A DNA stretch of 64,000 nt from NCBI GenBank assembly GCA_947561395.2, contig OX387194.1, forward strand, positions 16,540,048 through 16,604,047. Reading direction: 5' to 3'. Positions 12,950 through 23,643 of this stretch are shown in pieces (the stretch's first letter is position 1; every line of letters starts with the position of its first letter). Made by a program: the position numbers and the translations under genes. The notes beneath the pieces are model-generated. The model was not told the DNA's origin. It saw only the letters and a list, made by a program, of their open reading frames with translations, and did not search any database. The stretch comes from Buxus sempervirens (taxonomy: Eukaryota > Streptophyta > Magnoliopsida > Buxales > Buxaceae).

Positions 12950-12962
12950 GGCTCTGATACCA
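12950..12962 (-). other. Primer-binding site of Tekay-like element
   Basis: The minus strand reads TGGTATCAGAGCC, the usual complement of plant initiator-tRNA-Met 3' end. It lies four bases inside the 5' LTR, the usual place for minus-strand cDNA priming. Confidence 0.85.
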
Positions 12963-12966
12963 TCTC

Positions 12967-15481
12967 CGTAACGCCCCGAATCCGTGTTGTTCAATAAAGA
13001 TATAACACGTCTCACGGAGGTTAGGCAAGGATCGTTAATCAATTTATGATCGCTGGATAATCATATAGCTATAACCTGACAGAGTGCACGTTTCCATTTA
13101 TGCAAAATTGTAACATTTAAACTGAACTAGAATCGTATGGTTCAACCCCAATTAAACTTTAATACATCTCAATTAATTCAAAGTTCTCAAATTCAGAACA
13201 GATAACCTACAAGTCTAAGGAAGGTAACAGTAATCCTCCTCCCTATAAGCCTCAGCAGGATCTACCCCAGTAATCGCCTCACCACGAGTATCTGAAAAAC
13301 AAACAAGACAAACAACGGAGTGAGATACGAATATCTCAGCGAGTAGCACATGCATGCAGAAATAGTTGATCACAATTTAAACTATGCATCGACAAACACT
13401 AAATACGGTTAAACAACCAACATCAATTCTCAAATCGAAATCAAGACTTGTTCTAATCAAACAAATCACATCTCAGTTAAGTACGGCAACACATCGATTG
13501 GTCAATGTCATGACTATCGTTTAGTTGATAAATTAAGCATGCCAAGTAGACACTCCACACCTCCATGTACACAGTTCCGGCCTACTCAGGGTTTCGGATA
13601 CTCTGAAATGACGGCCTACTCAGGGTTTCGTCATCCAATGCAGGCCTACTCCCCGGGTTTCTGCATTGACAACCAGGCCTACTCAGGGTTTCTGGCTGCT
13701 CTACACCGGTCGTGGCAACACACAAGGCCATGCAATTCCAACAACCAACAATAACATCACATTACTAAGCTTAAACATCTGGATCCAGGACAAGCTAGAC
13801 CAAAACAGTAAAACATCGTATAATCTCAATTCCAATATCAAAATAAAACCATTCATTCCACATCATGTAAAACTCATCACAATTCATCACCTGTCCCTCT
13901 GGACCAAGCAATACCTCAAGTACTTTCAGTATCTTCTCATTTCCGTAACACATGTCATTTGGAAGTAAAACTCAATTCATTCATACCAAGGAAATCTTTA
14001 CAATACATTTAAAGTTTCCAAACAAGTGAAACCAGAATAGAATAACTCCTCAATCAAAACAGTGTATAAAACAGAGGAAATGTAACTAGTAACTCTTAGT
14101 GGTTTGGTATCCGGCATAACATTCATAAATAACCTAAACTCAACTTGAAAACTTTTAAGAAGTTCACTAAATTTTCCTCTAATAATTTCCTAGGCAAAAT
14201 AGATTCCCAGGGTTCCCAAACAAGTGAATAGTGAAGTGGTTTAATCCTCAAGTAACCCAAATACTCTTAGTTAAATCAAATCTCCAATTCAGTAAGCAAA
14301 ATAGGGTCTGAGCTCACTTCCTGAAGTGGGCGCGAGGTGAGCGCCAGTCGGCGGTAAGGAAACGGGGTAAAATATACTTAGCGCTCACTCGACGCTAGGT
14401 GAGCGCGAGCTGAGCGCGAGACGGGCGTGAGGTGGGCGCGAGATGAGCGCGAGATGAGTGCCGGGTTTTCTACTAAGCGCGAGCTGAGCGCCAGACGGGC
14501 GTGAGCTCGGCGGTGGGTAGTATTTAACGGGGCGCCTACCTCTTAGGTGAGCGCCGGTGAGCGCGAGGTGAGCGGATACCCCCTGTGATTTTCATTTCTC
14601 TGTTATTCCAAGATCTACATGACTGGCCGGTTTGTTTACCTCTGTAATTGTTCCACTACACTCCTAATACTCCCAGGAGACTTCCCAACCATATTTGGAT
14701 TTAATCTAAACACTTTTAAATAAACGATAAAATTCAATCTCCGAACTCTGTTCATGTCATTTCCAGAAAACCAGAAAACCAGAAAACTCATACATCATTT
14801 GAGATACAAAACATGCATCAAAATAAGCTCACGAAAACCTCAAACACAAAACCCATTTGTAAATCAGTGCTACTCACCTGGATGCTGAATGCGCTTATTC
14901 CCGACTATATCAAAACCTCGGCCGATCACCACTCCGGCCACGCACGCGAATGAAAAATCTCTCCAAACAAAACTTCTCGAGCAGAGAGAGATAACCCACT
15001 GAAGTTAAACTCCAAAATCTTTCCCTTAGCCCTTGCGATGCTTGTTCTTCACGAGCAGAGCCCTAATCGCCACTCCAGCCGAAATTGCTCAACTCTCCTG
15101 ATACTCAGACTAGCGAAAAATATTTTCGTAAGTATACGCGTATTTCGTTTAAACCCAAAACCCTACTTTCCCTATTTGTACTCTTACCTTGCGAGATGCA
15201 TACGCCGCTCGATCAACCCTTTTAACCCCTTGATCCTATGCATGCTCGCCCACCGGAAACACTACATGTTCCGCATCTATTTACGTTAATAAGCACACAA
15301 CTATACTTTAATAATAATAATGATAATAATACGATTTTTCAGAAAAATGGCTATATAACGCCTGTACATACGAGTATGGGCTAAGCCCTCAAACCACAAA
15401 ATCACCTGATAAACACAGTTATATATATATGAATAAATAAATACACAAACAATAAAACTTACCAAAAATCAGGGTCTTACA
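12967..15481 (-). repeat. 5' LTR of Tekay-like element
   Basis: 2515 bp, nearly identical to 2565-5082. Visible differences include CG in place of CA at the inner end, a few substitutions in the GAGCGC cluster, and three fewer bases in the AAT microsatellite near 15311. Its outer end abuts the GAGAA target duplication (15482-15486). Confidence 0.93.
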
Positions 15482-15486
15482 GAGAA

Positions 15487-17132
15487 TTCCAAGATTTAGT
15501 AAACTTTTCTCCTAATTTCCAGTAATTAGGTCTTATGTGACCTAGAACACCACAATGGTGGCAAGTGGGAATGAATTTCTGAGATTGAGATTCCCTATTA
15601 AAAGATGCCTTAGGTTTAGACTTTTTGAACTTTTGGTTAGGCCTTTTTGCCTTTTTGGTCTTTGAAGATGAAGGAGCATCCTGAAATCCTAAACCTATCT
15701 TATCAGTCACTGTTTGATTCATACCAAGCATATGATCAAGCTTTTGAGAACCAGAAGAGAAGTTTTGCAACAGAAATTTGGAATCTTCTAACTCAGATTT
15801 CAGAGACATGTTTTGAGACTCAAGGGTTTCAATCTTCAACTTCAACTCACCAACATGTGAAGTAGACTCATCCAATTTAACTTGAAGTCCTTCCTTTACA
15901 AGTTCTACTTTATTGATCTTTTTGAGAAAGACCTTGTTTTGTTTCTTTATTTTTAGGCTTTCATTAAAAAGCTTTTCATAAGCCTCTTCAAGGCTTTCCT
16001 CATCTTCAGACTCACTTTGAGAACCAATATTATTCTCAAGTTGTGTTGAATCTTGAAGAGTATTTCCCTCATCACTTCCCACAATAGAAGTGAAGGCCAT
16101 GTAGTTTGAACCCTCTTTAGATACAAAATCCTTCTCATGTTTAGATTCAGTCTCACTATCAGACAGGGTAGCATTCATTGCTTTCCCACTTCCCTTACCT
16201 TTCAATTTCTTGTAAGTAGGACATTCAGCTCTTATGTGGCCAAACCCTTGGCAACCATGACACTTTACCTACTGAGTTGTGTTTTCATGAATGTCTTTGG
16301 TTTCCCTAGGTTCTTTCCAAAATTTCCTTTCCTTGCTAGAAGTCCCCCTAGACCATTCATTGCCCTTTTTGTTTTTCCTAATCTTAAACATCTTTCTAAA
16401 GCTCTTTACAAATTCGGCAATTTCCTCATCATCCACCTCATCATCAGACTCATTAAAAGTCTTTCCTTTCATGACTCTAAGAGCAATGGATTTGCTCTTT
16501 TTGGACTGAGGTAAGGTAAGCTCATAGGTTTGAATTGATCCTATTAGGTCTTCAACCCTAATTTTGTCAATGTCTTTGCTTTCCTCTATGGCAGTTACCT
16601 TGGGTATAAACCTCTCAGGGAGAGACCTAAGGATTTTTCTCACAACTCTGTTTGGAGGAATTTTATCACCAAGGTTAAAACTAGAATTCACTATATCACT
16701 GAGTTTGGCATAGAACTCATCAAAGGGTTCATCCTCTCCCATCTTTAATTCTTCAAACCTAGTGATAAGCATCTGTAACTTAGAATTTTTCACAAGGACA
16801 GTTCCTTCATGAGTGGTTTCCAGAATTTCCCAAATTTCTCTACCGGTCTCACAAGTGGACACTCGTTTGAACTCATCAACAGAAATTGCACTAAAGAGAG
16901 CATTGACAGCTTTACTATTGTGGTTGACTTCAATTAACTCTTCCCTAGTGTATTGGCTTGGGTCTTTGGGTTTAATCTCACCATCTATGGTAATAGTGGG
17001 TGGAGACCATCCTTTCTCAACGATTCCCCATACCCTTTCATCAATAGCCTTAAGATAGGCTCTCATACGAACTTTCCAATATGCATAATTTCCACCATCA
17101 AAGAAGGGTGGGGCAGAGGAAGACTTGTCCAT
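15487..17132 (-). pseudogene. SIRE-like copia gag, N-terminal and zinc-knuckle part
   Basis: Gag capsid polyprotein of the outer element. Start taken at MDKSSSAPPFF (17130-17132), because the in-frame Met further upstream lies in the primer site. Recognisable parts: N-terminal copia gag motif (FDGGNYAYWKVRMRAYL), UBN2-type capsid core (ALFSAISVDEFKRV, LITRFEELKMGEDE), a basic linker, a first CCHC knuckle (CHGCQGFGHIRAEC), an acidic coiled coil, and a second knuckle (CHHCGVLGHIRPNY) whose last Cys is Tyr. An in-frame TAG at 16269-16271 sits just before the first knuckle. The frame is otherwise continuous and then broken by the gypsy insertion at 15486. Confidence 0.88.
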
Positions 17133-17160
17133 GACTAACAGAGTCAAGGATCTGGTAACC

Positions 17161-17173
17161 TGCTCCGATACCA
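17161..17173 (-). other. Primer-binding site of SIRE-like element
   Basis: The minus strand reads TGGTATCGGAGCA. This matches the tRNA-iMet complement with one change and lies two bases inside the LTR end. Confidence 0.8.
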
Positions 17174-17175
17174 AT

Positions 17176-18351
17176 TGAAAAACAGGGTTTTGACTCTAAT
17201 AACACCTAGAGGGGGGTAAATAGGTGAAGCACAGCGGAATAAAAATTCTACTAATTAAAAACAAGTTCTTAATTAATAGGCATGCACAAGTCTATAACCA
17301 ATCACACAAAATTGCAAATAAAGTAAAGAGACAACACAAGCAATTTTGGTGACGAAGGGAAAACTCTATGAGAACTCTCACTAGAGAAAAACCCTCCGGG
17401 CTATGCAGGAGCCACCTAAAAGATCCAATATGAAAAGAAGACTTACAACCTGTAGTTCAGACGACTCAACATCCCTATGCTAGACTCTGCAACTCCCAGA
17501 CTTGAAAGTATCTGAGGAACTCCTCAGATTTGCTCCACAGCAACACTTCAGAACTCTGAAGATCTTCTCACACGATCACCCAAACGAACTCGCCTGGTAT
17601 CCGTAGGAACTCCCACGTGCAAACTCTCCAACCCAGAACTCCAAGGTAGAAAAGAAAGATGAAGAAAGGCTTTGATGGCTCAACAAAGGAGAAGGAAGAG
17701 GAGAAAGAACTCTTGCTCTCACAAACGAATTTAGGGTTTCTAAAACCTCTTGAGTTGCCCTAACAATAGTCTAGACACTCCTTATATAGATTAGGAGAAG
17801 GTAGAATCCGAATAGGAAACAAATCAGAAAAGATCGGAATTCTAAAACTGAAGTTTGTTTACGAACGTTCGAACGTTCAGCGAACGCGGCTCGAACGTTC
17901 AAGACAAAAACTCACTTTTCCTCTTCTCGTTCGAACGGTCAGAGAACGTGAGGCGAACGCTGCTCTCGGGTTTCTCTGTAGAACTCCATCGGTCGAACGG
18001 TCAGCAAACGTTCAGCGAACGCTGCTCTCTGGTTTCTCTGAGTGACACCAACGGTCGAACGGTCAGCAAACGTCCAGCAAACGCTGCTCTCTGGTTTCTC
18101 TGTGTGTCACCAATGGTCGAACGTTCAGAGAACGTTGGTCGAACGCTATTCTCTATTTTCTCTTTGTAGCATGATCGTTCGAACGGCCAGCGAACGTTGA
18201 TCAAACGTTGGGCATAACTTCTTCAATTTGACCCCGATGATGACGCCGTTTGAACCATGTCTTCTTGGACTCAAACTAAACATTCTAAACACACTAAAAA
18301 CACTTTCTCTTTGACACTGAATAAAGCCAAACTAAAATGTTAAACCTAACA
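17176..18351 (-). repeat. 5' LTR of SIRE-like element
   Basis: 1176 bp. Its last 902 bases align with 1-894. U3 holds the AACGTTC array (about 17860-18205) upstream, in minus orientation, of TATATAAGG (17781-17789). The right edge ...CCTAACA meets the host repeat R1 at 18352. Confidence 0.9.
17860..18205 (-). repeat. AACGTTC / GAACG motif array in LTR U3 (second copy)
   Basis: Same array as at 410-745, with an extra 8-base GTCGAACG-type step near 18055. GAA-NN-TTC spacing recurs throughout. It sits roughly 70-420 bp upstream of the TATA-like box in the sense of transcription. Confidence 0.8.
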
Positions 18352-19405
18352 GTTTCAAATCCATAGGTATCAATCAATCACTAAAGGTGTTTCCCTCAGT
18401 TTTTCAAACAAATTGTAATTTGTTTAAGGCACAAGAAGAAGAATTATCAAAAGAGAATCAAGAAAGAAAAGTAGGCATTCACCATTGGGGCCTCAAGTCC
18501 CATTTCATTTCCACCTACTATAAACAGAAAAATAAAATAAAATAAAGGTAAAAACTCCCATTTCATTGTCAATGAAGAATCACCATTCAGAACTCTACCA
18601 TAACAATAGAACCTTGCTTTATGGTACAACTTCTCATAAATAACTGAAGGTAAAACTTCCTTCTGAACTTATATCAGGGGATCAATTCTTAGGTTCTGAT
18701 CTCCAATTCTCACAAGAATTATAATTTTATGTAAAAAAAAAAATGGGAAAAGAAGGGAGAAGACGCTATATTCCCATGATCCCTAAGACTTGAAATTCAT
18801 ATTTAAAAGAATGTTTATGTCAATTCATGTAAATTCCAATGATACCTAAGAATTGAAGTTCATATTTAAAAAAAAAAAAATTGGAAAAGAAGGGAGGAGA
18901 CACTTAATTCCCATGATTCCTAAGAATTGAAGTTCATATTCAAAAGAATGTTTATGACAATTCCCATGATCCCTAAGTCATTTTATTGACTTGTACAATC
19001 CATTTTATTGACTTCTACACGTCATGTGAGTGAGTGATAAAGGGCATTCTGATGAGAGTCAGAATGCCCTTTACCATGATCCCTAAGAATTACAGTTCAT
19101 ATTTAAAAGAATGATTATGTAAACCTTTTATAATTTTTGTGAAAAAAATTATTTAAAAATTTAATACTTTTTATTTCATCTTATTCCACAAAATTTTTTT
19201 TGCATATTTGTGGATTGCATGGAACACCAATTAGACTTTTGATTTAAGAGAAGCAAAAAATAGGAAACCCTTCATTGATCACATACCTGAAGACATTTTA
19301 GGTATATGATGGAGGACCCATGAAATAGTAGCCCTGGTTCTTAAATTAGAAAGTCATGTGGTTAAATACAGTGCTCAAACACAAATAGTGACACAATAGC
19401 CTACA
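18352..19405. repeat. Host repeat block R1, left part
   Basis: Non-coding block paralogous to 44927-45870 (R2) and to 56030-56313 plus 62467-63195 (R3). Shared landmarks: GTTTCAAATCC start, AAAGTAGGCATT(C/T)ACCATTGGGGCC, GGTATATGATGGAGGACCC, and CACAATAGCCTAC. R1 alone has local duplications of a CCATGATCCCTAAGAATTGAAGTTCAT unit (split here as CCATGATCCCTAAG and AATTGAAGTTCAT) at about 18770-19105. The block is cut at 19405 by the Helitron and resumes at 29382. No supported gene. Confidence 0.8.
19038..19073. repeat. Perfect 15-bp inverted repeat (hairpin)
   Basis: TAAAGGGCATTCTGA at 19038-19052 and its exact reverse complement at 19059-19073, separated by TGAGAG. It is absent from the paralogous blocks R2 and R3. 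Confidence 0.85.
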
Positions 19406-19711
19406 TCCTACTACTTATAAAAGTGGATTGGTTTTTCTTTGGTCGTCCCTAATTAGGGGAATTTTAAAAAAAAAATCAATATAAAAGTGGATTGATTGCA
19501 TTGATTAAAAATCAATATAAAAGTGGATTGATTGCATTGATTTCAAACAAAAGGCAACAAAACGTTCATTACTTTTTTTTAATATAAAAGTGGATTGATT
19601 GCATTGATTGCAAAGAGAAGGCAACAAAACGTTCACTACTTTTTTTTAATATAAAAGTGGATTGATTGCATTGATTGTAAAGGCAACAAAACGTTCACTA
19701 CTTATAAAAGT

Positions 19712-20002
19712 ATTGAAATCGAGAGTGACTCAAAGAATACAGTTCGGTTCATGAATGGCTCGGGTTTGGATCTGCCTTGGTCTGTTGCCAACATCATTAG
19801 AGAGGCTAAACAACTTTGCCGTGGGTTTGATTTTATTTCCATTAAGCACGTTTTTAGAGAAACTAATAGCGTGGCGGATGCTTTAGCTAATTTTGAGCTA
19901 GACTTTTCTTGCTGTTGGTTGTATCAGCCTTCATATTTCTTGGGTTCTCTTCTTAATTCGGATTACCTGTGTGGTACCCATGTAAGAACTGTTATTACTT
20001 AA
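19712..20002 (+). pseudogene. LINE-type RNase H domain fragment, copy 1
   Basis: Plus-strand frame with the end of a plant RVT_3/RNase H domain, as found at the C-terminus of L1-like LINE reverse transcriptases. ESDSKNTV carries the central acidic residues, followed by LPWSVANIIREAKQLC, ISIKHVFRETN and NSVADALANF (the last acidic position). The N-terminal strand with the first catalytic residue is missing. After the stop come about 30 bases and an A-run (20033-20054), as expected of a LINE 3' tail. The start of homology is the same as in copy 2, so the two are duplicates and not separate insertions. Confidence 0.75.
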
Positions 20003-20335
20003 TAATATTGGTCTTCTTGAGTGTTCCCTACAAAAAAAAAAAAAAAAAAAAAAACTTATAAAAGTATTGATTGCAAACAAAAGGCAACAAAACGTTCTTT
20101 CATTAAACCTAGGAATTTTTTTTTATAAAAAAAAATCAATATAAAAGTGGATTGATTGCATTGATTTCAAACAAAAGGCAACAAAACGTTCATTACTTTT
20201 TTTTAATATAAAAGTGGATTGATTGCATTGATTGCAAAGAGAAGGCAACAAAACCTTCACTGCTTTTTTTTAATATAAAAGTGGATTGATTGCATTGATT
20301 GCAAAGGAAACAAAACGTTCACTACTTATAAAAGT

Positions 20336-20632
20336 ATTGAAATCGAGAGTGACTCAAAGAATACAGTTCGGTTCATGAATGGCTCGGGTTTGGATCTGCC
20401 TTGGTCTGTTGCCAACATCATCAGAGAGGCTAAACAACTTTGCCGTGAGTTTGATTTTATTTCCATTAAGCACGTTTTCAGAGAAACTAATAGCGTGGCG
20501 GATGCTTTAGCTAATTTTACGCTAGACGACTTTTCTTGCTGTTGGTTGTATCAGCCTTCATATTTCTTGGGTTCTCTTCTTAATTCGGATTACCTGTGTG
20601 GTACCCATGTAAGAACTGTTATTACTAAATAA
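20336..20632 (+). pseudogene. LINE-type RNase H domain fragment, copy 2
   Basis: Duplicate of 19712-20002, 624 bp further on. It reads REFDF for RGFDF and TLDDFSC for ELDFSC; the latter restores two residues, so this copy looks closer to the source. It is also followed by an A-run (20660-20672). Same truncation point, same flanking Helitron repeats. Confidence 0.75.
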
Positions 20633-20919
20633 TATTGGTCTTCTTGAGTGTTCCCTACCAAAAAAAAAAAAATACTTATAAAAGTATTGATTGCAAACAA
20701 AAGGCAACAAAACGTTCTTTCATTAAACCTAGGAATTTTTTTTATAAAAAAAAATCAATATAAAAGTGGATTGATCGTCCCAATTGTCCAAACAAAAAGC
20801 ATATAAAAATCAATATAAAATCAACAAAACATTCCTAATTAACAAAAATCAACAAAAAACCTTACAAAATGTTCTTTCATAAAAGCCTTACACCTCCAAT
20901 TGTCCAACCAAAAAGCATA

Positions 20920-23643
20920 GGGAAAATTGGTTTTTAGTGATACTTTATCAAAATAATTCAGATTTAGTTGGTCAAATCTTGGTAATTGATGTTTACTGAT
21001 TGTAGACACCTGATTTTTGCACCCTTGAAATGAAGAAAATCAAAAGTCAAACTTGAATGGGTCAAAATTTTGACTTTTTGATCAGGTGCAAATTGACTAC
21101 CAAACTTCATACCATTGGAAAGAGGATTCCGATACGGTTCTAACGCCACTGAGTTTGCTCAAATCGGAGTCCGGATAAAGAAGTTATGGGCTGGTCAAAT
21201 CTGGAAATAGTAGAAATCGGCTTTCTGCAAAACTCTAAATTAGCTGCTCAATTGGACATCAGCAGAAAGAGCGCATCGACACGACTCCAACGCAATTGAG
21301 TTTGCTGGAATCGGAGTCCCGGATAAGGAGATATGAGCAAAACTGGCTCCGGGACGCGAATTCGCACTTCTGCTAAAAAGCCCGAATTTGCTGCCAAACT
21401 TTAGCTTAGTGGATAGGGAATCTCAACCTGATTCCAACACCACTAAGTTTGCTGAAATCGGATATCAAATGAGAAAGTTATGAGCAGTCAAAAATTTCGG
21501 AAAATCTGCACATGTGGCAAGATTGAAGAAATGGCAAAAAATAAAAATCTAAGAATAAAGTAATAATATTTTGTAAATATCTAACAATTAAATTAAATCA
21601 AAAATAAAAAGAAAAATACAAAAGACATGTGTCTTCTAACAAACTAGTCTTAAGGATAAAATAATATTAAAACCTAAAGAATCTTTTAATTAAAATAAAT
21701 AAAAATTGAACAAAAATTAATAACCACATACGTATGATAAGGGTGAGGTGGAAGGATGAGAATAAAAAATATTTAAGTTTTAGTTACATGAAACATAAAA
21801 TTAAAATTTAGTCAAAAAAGGTGATTAAAATTCATTTTTAGGTCATTTTTTTAACTATAAAAGGGGGGCCACCCCCCATTCATTCCAAGCAACAAAACCT
21901 TTCCCTTTCTCCCCTTTAGCTCTCTCTCACTTCACCCCCTCCCTTTTCTCTCCCTCCTAGAGAGGGCTGGCCTCCTTTAGTTTTGTCTATCTCCCATTTC
22001 CTAACTTTTCCATGTCCAAACCCTGCCTCCACTCTGCCAAAATGTCCATTTTACCTCTAGACCCTGCCTAAATTTTCTTTTTCACCCTTTTAGTATAAAG
22101 ACCTAGTGAGCCCCTTTTCAAGTTCATCTTGGAGAATCTCATACAACGCGGAAGCGCTGCCGAAATTTTCGAAGAATCACAAAATACCAAAAACAAGCAA
22201 GTGTTAACATTGTAAGTATTTCTATAGCTTTGTAATTGACATAAGTAGAATATGATTATCTTCAATGTCTCTCCATATTTCTTTTCTATATTTTGTTTTT
22301 CCCTTATCATTTCTAACCCGTTTGTTCCTAGTTGAATGCCATGGGAGGCTAAAGTAAGGGTGGCCATTTTCATGAAAAGAAAGAAAGTATTCATGAGTTA
22401 ACATGGATACTTCAATTGAGTCAATCTAAATTTGTTTTTTTTTTTAAAATGGTTTTCCCCTCTTAAAGATCTATTTCATCCCTGTAAATTCCCTTCTTCC
22501 TCACTCAATGATGGCTGTAAATGACTAAAAATGAAGCTTGCATCTCCAAAGGACATTGAAGAAAGGGAGATAATGGCTTTTTAAGCCAAATGAAGGAAAT
22601 GCAGAACAATGGAGATGCTGGAATCCCGACAGACGTCATAACTTTTTTGACCCGGTTGGATCCAAACCCGACCCGAATCGGCCTAGACCAGCCTCTTAAG
22701 TAATTTGGACTGTTTTAAGTCCACTTTTGGACCATGGGCCTAGACGGGCCCACCAAGATTCCCATGGGCCCACTTGTGGGGCTCACCTTGGACCGGCCCA
22801 AACCAGGCCCGTTTTCAATAAAACGGGCCCAATGCCACTTGATCCTAGGCTAAAGGGCCAAATCCAAGCCCATCAAGCCCAAATAAAAATGTAAATAAAT
22901 AAGCTAAGTAAATAACCAAAATAGGGTTACCCAATAACCCTACTGGGCCCCAGGCCCAACCTTGGCCACCCATGGGTCTTCCAACGGGACCCAAATCCGA
23001 CCCACATCACATAAATAAAAAGATAAAATCAAATAAAAGGTACCCACACCTTAAGAGGGCCCCACAGGACCAAATAAGGTAGAATGCTGGTCTAGGAAAG
23101 GGTGAACTTGACTCAAAAATCAGGGAGACCCGAGGGACCCGTCAGACCGGCGGGGCGGACCGGGGTGTCTTTAGGACTTCCCCGGACTGTAACCGAGGAC
23201 TTAGCTAGAACTCTAATAAGCCGCAGACCAGACTTAGACCCGGATAGGGCAATCACCGTGTCTGCCTGCACTTCTCAGGCAGTGGCGACTCCGAAAGACC
23301 CGTGGCACGCACCAAAAGTGCGCCCGGTGTGCGATCTAGATCGATTTTAGGTGCGCACAGTGATACTTTTTTAAAAGAATTGAGAATTGGTGTCAATTTA
23401 CTGTTCCTTAAGGCTTTCTTCCAAAAATGCCCTCAAAAGACTTGTGAACCTCATTTATAACAAAATGAGTGAAAAGGTTTTTAAAGTCTTTTGAGGGCCT
23501 TTTTGAAAGAAATTGTTAATGAATAGTAAATTGATACCGATTCTTAATTATTTTAAAAAATTATTACTAAAAATCAATTACCAAGATTTGGATAACTGAA
23601 TCTGAATTATTTTGATAAATTATCACTAAAAACCAATTTACCC
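20920..23643. mobile_element. Foldback Mutator-like MITE, interrupted by a solo LTR
   Basis: Terminal inverted repeats of about 70 bp start GGGAAAATTGGTTTTTAGTG (20920) and end with the near-exact reverse complement at 23643. The 9-bp target duplication AAAAGCATA (20911-20919 and 23644-23652) is the Mutator-superfamily length. The inner arms also pair with each other (GCCCTCAAAAGACTT near 23429-23443 with AAGTCTTTTGAGGGC near 23484-23498), so the roughly 360-bp original is almost wholly palindromic. The solo LTR at 21001-23359 lies inside. Confidence 0.85.
21001..23359 (+). mobile_element. Solo LTR, Ogre/TAT-like
   Basis: 2359 bp, beginning TGTAGACACC and ending GCGCACA, with imperfect target duplications CTGAT (20996-21000) and GTGAT (23360-23364). 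Near the 3' end it carries AGTGGCGACTCC, as do the LTRs at 49879-54233 and 56314-62466. GC content rises sharply over the last 700 bases. No internal domain is left. The Ogre/TAT assignment rests on the TGTAGACACC start and the GGCGACTC motif and is tentative. Confidence 0.75.

Larger units (their letters stand above)
2565..15481 (-). mobile_element. Tekay/Del-like Ty3/gypsy chromovirus
   Basis: Complete minus-strand element: LTRs at 2565-5082 and 12967-15481, target duplication GAGAA at 2560-2564 and 15482-15486, tRNA-Met-type primer site at 12950-12962, and a purine tract on the minus strand just before the 3' LTR (about 5083-5096). The single gag-pol frame has a GPF motif and a chromodomain-like C-terminus, which with the 2.5-kb LTRs suggests Tekay/Del. 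A solo LTR (7431-10440) interrupts pol, so the element proper is about 9.9 kb. By hand count the LTRs differ at about ten substitutions plus one 3-bp microsatellite step, so the insertion is recent. Confidence 0.93.
1..18351 (-). mobile_element. SIRE-like Ty1/copia LTR retrotransposon (gag only), truncated by window edge
   Basis: Two copies of the same LTR, at 1-894 (partial) and 17176-18351, bracket a minus-strand copia gag with no recognisable protease, integrase or reverse transcriptase. On the minus strand the LTR begins TGTTAGG and ends TTTTTCA. A primer-binding site follows at 17161-17173, and a purine tract (minus strand AAAGGGGGAG, near 895-907) abuts the other LTR. Long LTRs of about 1.2 kb and a gag with a C-terminal Lys/Ser-rich, coiled-coil-like tail fit the SIRE/Maximus lineage. 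A complete gypsy element is nested inside gag at 2565-15481. The right flank starts GTTTC (18352-18356); its duplicate should lie just left of the window. Lack of pol makes it non-autonomous or internally deleted. Confidence 0.85.
19466..20800 (+). repeat. Tandem array built from the Helitron 5' end
   Basis: Repeats of an AATATAAAAGTGGATTGATT / GCATTGATT / AAGGCAACAAAACGTTCA unit, about 70 bp each and separated by T- or A-runs. A higher-order unit of about 624 bp (compare 19751 with 20375) carries one LINE RNase H piece per copy. The TATAAAAGTGGATTG core equals the first bases of the Helitron, so the 5' end itself was amplified. Confidence 0.8.
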
